NCBI GenBank assembly: GCA_001599295.1
Contig: BCGN01000001.1
Coordinates: 1,178,001-1,242,000, forward strand
Direction of reading: 5' to 3'
Length of the DNA: 64,000 nucleotides
Origin: Sporopachydermia quercuum
Lineage: Eukaryota > Ascomycota > Sporopachydermiomycetes > Sporopachydermiales > Sporopachydermiaceae
Below the pieces are notes generated by a model. That model did not search any database and had not been told where the DNA came from. It saw only the letters and a list, made by a program, of their open reading frames with translations. The position numbers and the translations under genes are program-made. How positions within the stretch are numbered: the stretch's first letter is position 1; each line of letters starts with the position of its first letter. This document shows, one piece after another, positions 42,124 through 56,712 of the stretch.

Positions 42124-44584
42124 ATGGCTTGCCCACATATCACAAGTACTAATGTTAGAATCCCTTCACCATATGATGCAGTTCATAAAGATGAATGTAC
42201 TATGTGTTTCGACACCACTGTATGTTGAATCAATGAGAAGGAATTTTTTTGNCTGTTGTTTATTGAATTTAATTTTGAGTTTTTGTTTTGTTTATGGATC
42301 CAAGCTAGATTCCCTACTGGCAAGCTACTAACCATATTTCTAGGAATCAGAGTATGGTGTAGATGTATGCTTGGCATGTTTCAATAGTGGATCAAGAGAT
42401 CCAAATATGGATCATACAAGGTTTCACTATCAATTGACATCCCATCCAGTTATTGTGAACATCAAAAAGAGACGTAAGGATGATCTAGACACTCGTAAGA
42501 ATAAAATAGCTAAACTTGAAATCAAAGAAGAGTCTGAAAAAGAACTTTACACTACCACCACACAGGTACTTTGTTTAGAATGTGAAATGGTACTTGAAAA
42601 GGAAGCGAAGTTAGAAAAAGTTGTTGAGGCAGTTCTAAACGCTGACTCTTATTCTAATAAAGCAGAAGTCAAAGCTTGGGAAGCAGAGATCAAACCCTGT
42701 GAACATAGCATTTCATTAGAGCAGCTAGATATAGATAAGAAAATTACCAACGAGTCTTCCTGCAATGACTGTGATTTGAGAGAAAATCTGTGGCTTTGTC
42801 TGACCTGTGGCAACTTAGGTTGTGGTAGAGCTCAATTTGGAGGAGTAGGAGGACAAAGTCATGGCTTATCACATTATGAAGCCACCAAACACCCCATATC
42901 AGTGAAATTAGGGTCATTGTCTCCAGATGGTGGTGCTGATGTATTTTGTTACAGCTGCAATGATGAAGTCGTTGATCCTAGTGTTGGAAAGCATTTGAGA
43001 AAGTTTGGTATAAATATCGCTGATGTTATAAAGACTGAGAAATCAGTTACTGAATTGAATTTAGAGCAAAATTTACAGTGGAATTTTAAAATGACAGAGG
43101 ATGGGAAATTTTTGAAACCAGTATTTGGACCTGGCTTGACTGGGATGAAGAACCTGGGTAATTCTTGTTATATTGCTTCAGTTGTTCAATGCTTGTTTAC
43201 TGATAGATCTTTTATCGACAAGTTTTACAAACCAGAACCGGCAGAATGGCCGATAACAAACGATCCAGCCAATGATCTAGAAACTCAACTATGCAAATTG
43301 GCCCATGGTTTGTTATCAGGTAAATATTCAGTTCCAGATGAGTTTTCTAAGTCCGAAGACAATGAGGAAGGTGTTCAATATCAAAAGGGAATAAAACCAA
43401 CAATGTTCAAAGATTTGATTGGTAAAGGACACGAGGAATTCTCGTCAATGAGACAGCAAGATGCTTTTGAATTTCTTACTTACTTATTCACTAAGATTGA
43501 TGATTTATATAAGAAAAAAGAGAATCCCGTTTCTGCTTTCAAGTTCGAAATGGAGGAACGTCTTGAATGTAAATCATGCAAAAAAGTCCGTTACAACGGA
43601 CTAAAAACCGACAATATATCATTTTCAGTACCTGCAAATGAACTTGACGATGGAAAGTATCAAGAAGTGTGTCTGATTAAATGCTTTGATAGTTTCACTG
43701 AACCAGAAGAGATTGAATATATATGCAAGTCATGTGCAAATAAGGTTTGGATTAAACAGACTAAGTTCAAAACCTTACCCCAAACCTTAATCGTTAATGC
43801 CAGAAAGTTTGCGCTAATCAATTGGGTACCTTCTAAGCTTGAAATACCTGTTACTATTCCTGAAGGTCCTATTAATCTTGAGAAATATATCAGCTTGGGA
43901 ATTCAACCTGGGGAAGAAATACTAGAGGATGACGAAGAAGATTCTTCCGAAGGTAACAATGCAGATTTTACAGTTAATCCTGAAGCTATGATGATNTTAG
44001 AATCTATGGGATTTCCTGCTAATAGATGCATCCGTGCATTATATAATACAGGCAATTCAAATGCTGAAGAAGCTATGAATTGGATTTTTGCTCATATGGA
44101 TGACGCAGATATTGACACACCTTTTGAGGTACCCCAAGAAGATAAGAAGAATAAGAAGAACGCTGTTTCTGAGGAATCGATCAACTCTTTAATGGCCATG
44201 GGTTTCAGCAGACCTCAGGCTGATAAAGCGTTGAAAGAGTGTAGAGGAAATGTGGAAGCTGCAGTTGAATGGGTTTTCAACAATCCTCAAGATCCAGGAA
44301 TGACAGAAGAAGGTGAAGTTGAAGAAGAAGAAGATAATGATAATGATACAACTGAGCCTGGGGTGATTGGCACAGCTGAGAAGCCAGCCAATTATCTTTT
44401 GAAATCAATAGTATGTCATAAAGGTAGTGGCGTTCAAACTGGTCATTATGTTGCATTTATTCGTAAGAAGGTTGATGATGGGGATGAGCAATGGGTTTTG
44501 TTCAACGATGAGAAAGTAGTTATTAGTGGAGAAGCTGATGAGTTAAAGAAACATGCTTATATTTATATCTTTGAACGTGTCTAA
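42124..44584 (+). CDS. UBP14: UBP14, ubiquitin-specific protease for free polyubiquitin chains (one intron)
   Basis: It is the orthologue of USP5/isopeptidase T and disassembles unanchored polyubiquitin. Exon 1 is 42124-42219 (MACPHITSTNVRIPSPYDAV...), exon 2 is 42344-44584, with a 124-nt intron using GTATGT, TACTAAC and TAG, phase 0. The product is 778 residues (Saccharomyces 781). An N-terminal variant zinc finger is partly in exon 1 (CTMCFDT, then CLACFN). The ZnF-UBP domain (CNDCDLRENLWLCLTCGNLG and onward) lies at about 165-260. The USP Cys box LTGMKNLGNSCYIASVVQC has Cys307. Two UBA domains lie at about 565-605 and 635-680. The His box QTGHYVAFIRK has His733. Full length and all catalytic elements are present. 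One codon contains N. Confidence 0.94.
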
Positions 44585-45250
44585 AACAAGANAAGATAAT
44601 AGCCACCGTCGAGGATAAAATTAAATCCATTCAAGTATGTTTGACGAATAAATTGGATATCGTACACTGTTTCAATATTGAATAACAATGTAAATCATAC
44701 GATATATAATACTGAAAAGAAAGTATATGTTGAAAGGGAAGACTAATATGTTTCAAGAGATGATCAAAGAATTCAGGCATTTATATATTTCTCATTCATT
44801 ATTATCCTTTCTTCTGACTACTTAACTTCCCCGTAAATCAGTAGAGTATAGGCATATAACATGAGTTTTCTGATATCTACGAAAGATTCCAGAATATATA
44901 TGTATAAGTGTACAGTTCGAAAAACTATGATTCATAGAGTACTTAATATTCTTATTCTTTAATCCTGTCATTTTAAACGTCATGGTTATAGGGTATTTCA
45001 TTGAGTATCGTAAAAAAAGCCTGCTCATTATGAGTTACTTTTTTATAATGATGACTTTTAATTAGCTAGCTTTCTTTTGAGACAAATCCTATTTAACTCT
45101 ACAAAAAAGCTCTTTTTATTTATATGTCATACCATGTAATAATGCGATTGCTAGAGTATATAGGAAGACATAGGATATATAACCAAATGAACCAAACAAT
45201 ACTTTTTCTCCTTTCTTCTACCTTGATCCGATTTTCTTTTTTTACATCAT
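44585..45250. other. Convergent intergenic region, UBP14 / ARO3
   Basis: About 670 bp between 3' ends. It is A/T-rich, with no motif of note. One N lies at 44592. Confidence 0.4.
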
Positions 45251-48417
<3,167 letters not shown>

Positions 48418-50670
48418 ATGGCTTCAGTATCAGGCAAGATCCGTAGAGCTGCACCTACTATCGACAGTATAGTAAGTGATTATGCTGTAGGTTATGTGCG
48501 ACATTTAGAACAACAAATAACGGATCCTGATACAGCAAGCAGAGTTGATGTCACCAAAGATGTTTCATTTATATCAAATTTGCTAGTAAGCGCAGGCGGG
48601 TTGCAAGAAGAGGTTGAAAAACTTGGAATTGAGATTCAAAATCATTTGATCAAACTGTATGATGAAAATAGAGCTAAGAATGAACTAATTGGTGATACAA
48701 GTAAACGACTGATTGACAAGTCATTGATGTTGTCAACTCAAAGAGAAGCAGTCTCACTGAATTTAGTGAATGGGTTCACAGACTTAGAACATACTGCCCG
48801 AAAAGTTGAAAGTAAAGTTGATAAGAAGAAGTTGGAGAAAGCAGAGAAGCGAATTCAAGCTAAGTTAGAGAAGAGAGCTAATAAATTCGTGAAATACGAG
48901 GCATCAAAACTCTTGGAAGAAGTTGACAATGAAGACTATGATAGTTTCTTCATGAAGATTAATCCTTTGGACTTTTCAAATGGAGGAGCAGGAAAATCAA
49001 AAGACATTCATATTGATAATATTGACTTGTACATTGGTGATGGTAAAAGAATTCTTAGTGATACATCATTATCATTGTCATATGGTCGAAGGTACGGTCT
49101 GATTGGTCAAAATGGTATTGGTAAATCCACTTTGTTAAGAGCGTTGGCTAGAAGAGAATTAAATGTTCCCCAACATATCACAATTCTTCACGTTGAACAG
49201 GAAGTTCGAGGTGATGACACACCTGCATTACAGTCAGTGTTAGACGCTGATGTATGGAGAAAACAGTTATTATTTGAACGAAGTAAAATCAACGATAGAA
49301 TGAAGGAGATTGAAGACTTGAAGCAAAGTTTTGGTGAAAACACTCAAGAAGCTCATAAACTTGATTCTGAAAGAGATGACTTGTTAGGACATTTACAAGA
49401 AATAGATGAAAAATTGATTGAAATGGAAAGTGACAAAGCAGAAGCTAGGGCTGCTTCTATTTTATTTGGTCTTGGTTTCAGTTTAGAATCCCAGAGTAAA
49501 GCAACAAATACTTTCTCTGGTGGTTGGAGAATGAGATTATCTTTAGCTAGAGCTTTATTCTGTAAACCTGATTTACTACTTCTTGATGAACCTTCCAATA
49601 TGTTGGATGTTCCATCTATTACATATTTGGCTCATTATTTGAAAACATACGAAGGAACAGTCTTGGTAGTATCACACGATCGGTCTTTCCTTAATGAAGT
49701 TGCCACTGATATTATCCATCAACACTCTGAAAGATTAGATTATTACAGAAGTACAAACTTTGACGGGTTCTATGCTACAAGAGAAGAAAGAAGAAAGAAC
49801 GCTTTACGTGAATATGAAAATCAAATGGCATACAGAAAACATTTACAGACATTTATTGATAAGTTCCGATACAACGCTGCTAAATCGTCTGAAGCTCAAT
49901 CGAGAATCAAGAAATTAGAGAAACTTCCAGTGTTAGAACCTCCCGAGGAAGATAAAATTGTTTCATTCAAATTCCCTGACCCTGAAAAACTATCACCACC
50001 TATTATTCAATTACAGGAGGTATCATTTGGTTATTCACCTGATAAGATTTTACTGAGTAATGTTGATCTGGACGTTCAACTTGATTCAAGAATTGCCTTA
50101 GTTGGTGCTAATGGTTGTGGTAAGACTACATTATTGAAAATATTGTTAGAACAACTTCATCCATTATCTGGTATAGTTTCAAGAAACCCACGACTAAGAG
50201 TTGGTTATTTTGCTCAACATCATGTTGATCAGATGGATCTTAACTTGAATGCTGTTGCATGGATGGCTTCAAAATACCCGGGCAAAACTGATGAAGAGTA
50301 TAGAAGACATTTAGGATCATTTGGTATCACTGGTACATTAGGTTTACAGAAGATGGAATTATTATCTGGAGGTCAGAAATCCAGAGTTGCATTTGCTGCT
50401 TTATGTCTGTCGCAACCTCATATTTTAGTTCTTGATGAACCTTCTAATCATTTAGATATCCAAGCTTTAGATGCATTAGCTGACGCTCTCCGTAATTACA
50501 AAGGTGGTATTCTTATGGTTTCTCACGATATTTCAATCATTGAAAGCGTGTGCACGGAGATCTGGGTATCAGAAGAAGGAACAGTCAAGAAGTATGATGG
50601 TGATATTCATGATTATAAGAAATATATTTTGAGTAAAGCAACTGGCGCAGGTGTTGTTGCAAAGCATTGA
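48418..50670 (+). CDS. GCN20: GCN20, ABCF ATPase of the general amino-acid control pathway
   Basis: A 750-residue soluble twin-ABC protein. Gcn20 binds Gcn1 on ribosomes and promotes Gcn2 kinase activation by uncharged tRNA. The N-terminal 195 residues are the Gcn1-binding region, with charged helices (about 130-170). ABC1 has Walker A GQNGIGKST (230-238), signature SGGWRMRLSLA and Walker B LLLLDEP. ABC2 has Walker A GANGCGKT (563-570), signature SGGQKSRVAFA and Walker B LVLDEPSNHLD. Length equals Saccharomyces Gcn20 (752). The conserved Leu before GQNG is a CTG codon (49099-49101). It is a single exon, with the start at the first ATG. It is convergent with the opsin-related gene. Confidence 0.95.
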   Translation: MASVSGKIRRAAPTIDSIVSDYAVGYVRHLEQQITDPDTASRVDVTKDVSFISNLLVSAGGLQEEVEKLGIEIQNHLIKLYDENRAKNELIGDTSKRLIDKSLMLSTQREAVSLNLVNGFTDLEHTARKVESKVDKKKLEKAEKRIQAKLEKRANKFVKYEASKLLEEVDNEDYDSFFMKINPLDFSNGGAGKSKDIHIDNIDLYIGDGKRILSDTSLSLSYGRRYGLIGQNGIGKSTLLRALARRELNVPQHITILHVEQEVRGDDTPALQSVLDADVWRKQLLFERSKINDRMKEIEDLKQSFGENTQEAHKLDSERDDLLGHLQEIDEKLIEMESDKAEARAASILFGLGFSLESQSKATNTFSGGWRMRLSLARALFCKPDLLLLDEPSNMLDVPSITYLAHYLKTYEGTVLVVSHDRSFLNEVATDIIHQHSERLDYYRSTNFDGFYATREERRKNALREYENQMAYRKHLQTFIDKFRYNAAKSSEAQSRIKKLEKLPVLEPPEEDKIVSFKFPDPEKLSPPIIQLQEVSFGYSPDKILLSNVDLDVQLDSRIALVGANGCGKTTLLKILLEQLHPLSGIVSRNPRLRVGYFAQHHVDQMDLNLNAVAWMASKYPGKTDEEYRRHLGSFGITGTLGLQKMELLSGGQKSRVAFAALCLSQPHILVLDEPSNHLDIQALDALADALRNYKGGILMVSHDISIIESVCTEIWVSEEGTVKKYDGDIHDYKKYILSKATGAGVVAKH

Positions 50671-51007
50671 CATATAGAATGAAGTCTTCAATATATGATA
50701 AAGCTATTGCGTCAATGTACTACAATTAATGTTAGATTTAACATAATAATTAGAATTTATTATAATTAGTAAATTAAATTAAAGTCGTGATCTCATAAGT
50801 CGTAAAAAAAAAAAATGGAACTACATTCAATAATGAACGAATTCACCATGAGAGAAAATCGGTAAACATTAAAAAGAAAGTTGAAAGGAAAACTCTAATT
50901 GATCGAAACGAATATAGGGAAGATTGAATGCAATCATTCTTACCCTCAGGTTTGTAGTGGTTACCGATACCCCTTATCACCTGATAAACCATTAGGCTGA
51001 ACGTAGA
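50671..51007. other. Short convergent intergenic region
   Basis: 337 bp between the GCN20 and opsin-related 3' ends, with an A-run of about 12 near 50804. Nothing else is seen. Confidence 0.4.
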
Positions 51008-51853
51008 TTAAACTTGGGTTTCTCCAGAAGCTCTTGGGGTTTCAGCAGGAACTTTTTCTTGAACAGGAGCTGCATCAGNTTCATTCCAAGTGAAATAAAC
51101 GAAAATAGCAGGGTAAATCCAGAAGGTACATAAGTTCAAGACACCATAGAAGACAGCTTCAGAATCTGGTTGGATGACGTTACCACCTTCAGATAAACCA
51201 AAACAAATTGGATACAACATCCATAAGAATACCAATGTTGAGGCAGAAAGTGTAAATTTCTTGTTAACAGATTCGGAAACAGCAGAAGCAGATTTTCTTG
51301 TAAACGTGAAAAGATTAGCAGCAACTAATAAGTAGGCAACAAGACCGAACACATAGTAACCCCACTTGTAGGAAGAAGAAATCAAGGAACCAATTAATAA
51401 ACAAACAACGTATGCCATTGTGCATACAACATTGTATAGAGTTCTTTGCCATGGTAAGTTGGCTAACCAAGATAAGTTAGCAACTGACAAGGAAAAAGTA
51501 AAGAACCAACCAACATATCTTGCATAGAAGATTTGTCTTGTACCAGGAACTTCTGAAGGATCTGAAACGGTTACATGATTGAATTGAGCTTGGATTGGTG
51601 TCCAACCTAAATCAGAAGCAACAGTGAAACTTGCTAACATTGCAACGTAAGAAATGGCCAATGTTGAGTAAATGTATAAAGATCTCTTAGCTGGCTTGAG
51701 ATAAGAGACAGCCATGTAAGCAAGGGTTGTAGCACCGAATACAGAAAATACTGCCCAAACCCAGTCGGAACCATGGGTTGTTAAATGGATATCGGCTCCA
51801 GTTGGAGCATTGATTGAAATTACTTCGTTACCAGCTTTCAGTTGATACGACAT
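51008..51853 (-). CDS. Opsin-related seven-helix membrane protein (Mrh1/Yro2/Hsp30 type)
   Basis: A 281-residue protein with seven hydrophobic helices between about residues 28 and 260. It has the family blocks GSDWVWAVFSVFG, ARYVGWFFTFSLS and LYPICFGLSEGGNVI. Relatives sit in the plasma membrane; Hsp30 restrains the H+-ATPase Pma1 under stress, and Mrh1/Yro2 are poorly understood. The helix-7 segment FYGVLNLCTFWIYPAIF has no lysine where retinal opsins attach retinal, so light sensing is unlikely. The C-terminus is short and acidic. Codon use is biased, suggesting high expression. A heat-shock-element match lies at 52208-52222. One codon contains N. Which of the three named yeast members it corresponds to is undecided. 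Confidence 0.88.
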   Translation of the reverse strand: MSYQLKAGNEVISINAPTGADIHLTTHGSDWVWAVFSVFGATTLAYMAVSYLKPAKRSLYIYSTLAISYVAMLASFTVASDLGWTPIQAQFNHVTVSDPSEVPGTRQIFYARYVGWFFTFSLSVANLSWLANLPWQRTLYNVVCTMAYVVCLLIGSLISSSYKWGYYVFGLVAYLLVAANLFTFTRKSASAVSESVNKKFTLSASTLVFLWMLYPICFGLSEGGNVIQPDSEAVFYGVLNLCTFWIYPAIFVYFTWNEXDAAPVQEKVPAETPRASGETQV

Positions 51854-54800
51854 GATTAGTTAGTTTTTGTTATTGAGGTTAAAGGTATGAAGTAAATCAA
51901 AGATTATTTTGATCTAGTGGTTGAAATAACTGAAACTTGTTATTCGACAATTTTGTTTTGTTTTTCGCTTTTTGTTGTTATATGTGTATGTTTTATAACG
52001 TTTGAATTTTAGACAATTTGATATCTTATCAATTAAATTACTTGATTTTATAATGAATAGTAGTACTACAGGGTTCGAGCATAGGGAGCTCTATTTATAT
52101 GTTTCAAGAACTCCATTTTCAAGAAAAATAAATTTTCATTGATTTGCCAATTGTAATGTAATGTTCCTTAGTTTAGATTTCACTAAAAGGTATATAGTAT
52201 AGTATCGGAAGAATATTCCTTCAAATCAGTCATTTGAGAGAATTGCGAGCCATTGATTGTTAATAAAGGAGTTGACTAAGAAATAAACTTTCATGATGTT
52301 CTTCAAAGAAGGTTTAAGATGACCACCGGAATTGGAATAAGGTTAAGATGGCTCAAATTATAAAGAGAATCGAAAGGAAGAAACATTAAGAAATTTCGTA
52401 AGATTGAAAATATAGTTCAGTAAGATTGAGAGTATATTCTGAATCTGGAAGGTGAATATTAAACTACACCACTAATACAAGCTTGAATGATTATTGAGTC
52501 AAAATGAAACGAAAGATGAGTACTGCGTTGTAGTTGTATCGAGATTTGGAAAACGATTTAGTTTAGTAAAGAAACCGAGACAATTATTAGTTGTGAACGC
52601 TTATGATTTGTGGTCTAATAGTCACCTAGGATTAGAAGTAAAACTGAGACTCACTAGTCCTTAAAAGTGTAGCTGACCAAGTGTACTGGAACCTTAAAGT
52701 CCTTCATGATCAAACATCGAATGTAAGCCGTTGATAAGAAAGGCTGTAATGAAAGATTCTACTCATTATAGTAAAGCTGTTGGTATAAACTTCATAATAC
52801 ACTTGCAAATGTTCTTTTTATTTCTATTTTCTTCATCAGTCCCTCAAGCAAGCGAGATCCTCTTCTTAACCACCCGCTCCAGTAANTATTACTCCGAAGA
52901 CCCCGAAAAACAGTTTCGTTATGTATGTTACTGTATTGTATCCTAGTGAGGATAATTAATGATGTAGACGGTTTTTTTTTTATTTTTGAATTTCACAGGT
53001 TGATGCTGTTTGAATGAAATTGTAATACGACAGGGGCTAGCTTAACCTATTCTGTTTTCCGTAGCTCAACTGTTTCCTATGAATCGAAAATGATATACTT
53101 TTTTTTCTAAACAGATTGAATGGTCATTTAGGAATCTTGNTTGAACGAACATTTGTATCCATACAAGTTTGTCTACTTATTTCTCGGAACCTCCGGTGCT
53201 ATCGAAATATGCCGCGAATTATATGCTTTGATAAGGGTGAGAAATGATACTGCATAGATTATATTATGATTTACATTAATTTTTTATTCTCTCTAGATTG
53301 TAGTTTTCTTTGATTTTTTTTTACTGCCCGATCGATGTTGAATATTTAGATCTCTCTCTTGATAAACCAAGGGATTGAGTTTATGATGCTTAATAATTAT
53401 AAATCCAATAACAACAGAAGATCATATGGCATCAAACACAATAAAGGAGAAAATTAAATCTAATTTAACAGTACAACACCTAACATTGCATTGTTTCAAT
53501 TCAGTTTGACTATTTTCCAATCTTAAGCTCAGAAAATTGTGTAGAGTGTTAACCAAATTAAGGGGTACAATCGAGATACAATGAATAAAGTTAAAATGAA
53601 ATATATCTCAGCTTAACTTTATTTTTCACTCATCGTATGACCGTTGAAAAATTTGTTACTACTAGCATTTCTGAGATTTCAAAGATAAGCAAGCTCAATT
53701 GAAGAGAAAATAATGTGCCAATTATTTACATATTATTGGATTTAGATAACTAAATGTTATAAAGCTGATTGTTATAAAAGAAACCCGAACAATTTGTTTC
53801 CAAGCTTTGAGGACTTCCAGTCCAATTATTTAAGGAGTTTAGACTTTACGGGTAGGTATTATTCTCAGCCGTTACTGATCATCCCTGATGAGTATAATTG
53901 TCTCGAATCTCATGGAAATTTCAGATGAACTGAGCTGCGTTAATCATTTCAACGGTAGGAACTTACTGAAAGAAATCTAAACTTCCTTACTTTGATATCA
54001 ATTAAAACTTGTTACTAAAAGCTTCAATCGATAAGAACTAATTAGGCTATTTCTCCTTGAACTTTGAGATTCATTAACTGAATAAATCTCTCTTACAATA
54101 ACTCAATATTAAGTTTTCAGATTTTCTTCAATTTATAATAACATTTCAAGTGGTACAATAATTTTTCGATAAACTAATAGTTCCAACTCCAATGCCATAA
54201 CCCCTTTGAAGAAGAGATTGAGATAATTAATACAAGGAAACTTTTTATCTAATTCAAGGCTCATGTTTTCACAATACGAAGGTTATTCTTTTTCTTGTGA
54301 AATCTCTTGTAGTTTGGGATAATAGAGGACATAAAAAGAATCTTAACATGAGATGAAGTATCAATATCATCGTAACTACTCTTCACTTTAGAAGATTTCC
54401 AATGTCGGTTGTCGGTTTATATACCTTCTCATAGACTATCTAGGCTTTAAGTTTAGATTTTGGGTAGCGTTATTACGTTAACATCAATCTTCTCGTTTCT
54501 CTTTCATAACCGATTGAAATAGTACCAAATGACTTACTATCAACATTCCTCGATCTGAACAAGGACATATTGATCTCTTGTTGCATTATGTTGAAGCAAC
54601 AATTAATGAGGGATGGCTTCTAATATTCATATTATAGAATAATGCTTCTTAAGGTAGTCAGATCAATATCATATGGAATGAGAAAGGGAATATATAGCAA
54701 CTTTTGCCTACTTAGGGAGTAGGTTAGATTAGATTTACATGAATGAGTCTTTTTGCTAATCGTTTGTTTTATGCTTTACAAATAAATGAAGTTGGAGTGT

Positions 54801-56712
54801 ACAAGGTATCATAGATTAAACTGAGCAAACCAAGTGCATACTTTTCATAAAAAGAAAGCAGGTCACAACTTGAAAGTGATTTTCAGACATACCATGTCGA
54901 TTAGGAAGATGTACTTTCGCTGATACTCCCGAATTTTGGCACTTATATAACCTAAACAGGGTATCTGAACAGAAACTATGAAATCACTCTACTTCCGAGG
55001 AATATTATGTCCAAAGAAAAGCTTGAAGACGCTCCAAGGAAAACAATGATACATCCTATGTCTTTCTGATGGGTTCCAAAAGGACCAAGCCGTTATTGCG
55101 TACGGAGCAATTAGGAATAGTTTATATCCTTTTTGAGATTACATGCAATAGGATAGACACTCTAATTGTGCCCCTTTTCCAAGAGTTGAATGAACGAATA
55201 TGCTATCGAAACCTGGAGAAAATCTGGGGAAGTGTTCCTAGCAGTTAATTTGTCATGATCAATTTATTATCTTTCTTTTCAGTGGNAAAATAAAGTCACG
55301 GCATTATGATAATTCGGGTAATAAAATAGGAAGAAGGACTAATTGGATTTGAAGTTGATGAAGATCGTGATAGAATAATTGCAGTTGTTCTTCATTGCTT
55401 CTTTCTTTGTTTAAAATCCTAATAACCTCAACTACTTCAATCTATCATAATATCTGTTTTAATAGCCCTTNTGTTGTTTTTCCACTACTTTTCACAGCGT
55501 TTACTTCATACTTCATCTGATACTCCAATCAGTCATTTCTTTATTTGCTTAAATTATAGACATTGTTAGTCATGGAGGGAAGTTATCTAAAAAAATGGTT
55601 CGATTTTAAGGTTTAAGTATTTGTCAGGAGCCTAACTTTATTATGGTAAAACTTTGGTGTTGCATTCAATTTTTTTTCGGTCTATCGGAGGAATAATGCG
55701 AATTTCGGTGAAGGAACAATGTGTAATTAACAAAGATTAAGACAAATGGGGTATCCTTTCAGGTGAAATGTCACGTTCTCCACAACTTTATTTAAATTAT
55801 GCATGACTAAATCTGGGGAACAGATAACAGTAGTAATTGTGAAGACTTCTAGTGAAAATAATTTGATAATTATTTTGTGATGCTCCAATTTGGCTTCCTG
55901 TAGTTCAGATGCTGTTATTAGAAATCAGCACAGTACGTATAATGCGCTGATTTGCATACTCTGTTGAATAGTACAGCTCTAATCAGTTCTTTTCGCTACG
56001 AAACAAATAGCCTAAAGTTTGAACCTTCGCTTCAACTCCTGACATAGATTTCAATTTCAATTATAGATTTACAATCAAATGAATCTTTTTTCTTTCATTC
56101 GTTTCCTCACAAAAAAGTTTATGTAACCCATCNTAATTTATATTCGCCTGAAATAATTTTTTTCCAACAGTTAAATCAGTTTCTATGTGTTTTTCTACGT
56201 TTTTTTTAATCCATCTTCCAAATGTTTTACTCATAAGGAAAACTAATTAGTTTNTGTTATAATTAAGGTTTTTTGTTTGTCACGAAATTCTCTGTACACA
56301 CTAAACTTTCCTCAGGCCTGACAAAGTAAGTAATACAAATCATTTGCTGGCTTGAAAAATTATGACTCAATTCGTTCAATCACGACAAGTCTGGGGTTTG
56401 CTATATCATGTATATCTTCTCTCACATCCCTTCTAGTTTGTTTCTTATATAACCTTTGTAATGGCTCAACCAAGATACTAGGATTTTTCTCTCCTTTTTT
56501 GGTACTTTCAAGCTGCTTCAATTGTTTTAAATTCTTTGGTGATATCGTCCTGACTGTCGTCAAGTTCTAGCTGGTCTAAGTTGTCTCGAGGAACGTTTAC
56601 ATATATCTTCTTCAGCTCCTGCTTTTCTGGAACTTCTCGGAGTTAACTAACGAACTGACACTGTTATCAGATTTCGTTTCTAAGTTGCTTCTACTACTAT
56701 TAATTATCACCT
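51854..56712. other. 4.86-kb gene-free interval
   Basis: This is the longest stretch without a credible gene in the window. Frames over 60 codons at 52731-52946 and 56352-56570 show no family resemblance. I see no tRNA, long direct repeat, LTR or clear degenerate ORF. A heat-shock-like element sits near the left end, TGAGTCA at 52495-52501, and a T-run at about 52972-52985. Ns lie at 52886, 53140, 55286, 55471, 56133 and 56254. It could be a long promoter, a centromere or hold noncoding RNAs; sequence reading alone does not decide. Confidence 0.5.
52208..52222. promoter_or_regulatory. Heat-shock-element-like site
   Basis: The core AGAATATTCC (GAA-nn-TTC) is flanked by a further GAA on the left and TTC on the right. 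It lies about 355 bp upstream of the opsin-related gene, whose relatives are stress-induced. It does not have three perfectly phased units. Confidence 0.35.

Noticed and set aside
52071-52090. GGTTCGAG resembling a tRNA B-box
   Set aside because: No matching T-arm, A-box or acceptor stem around it.
55600-55615. GGTTCGATTTT resembling a tRNA B-box
   Set aside because: The T-arm does not close and no A-box lies upstream at tRNA distance.
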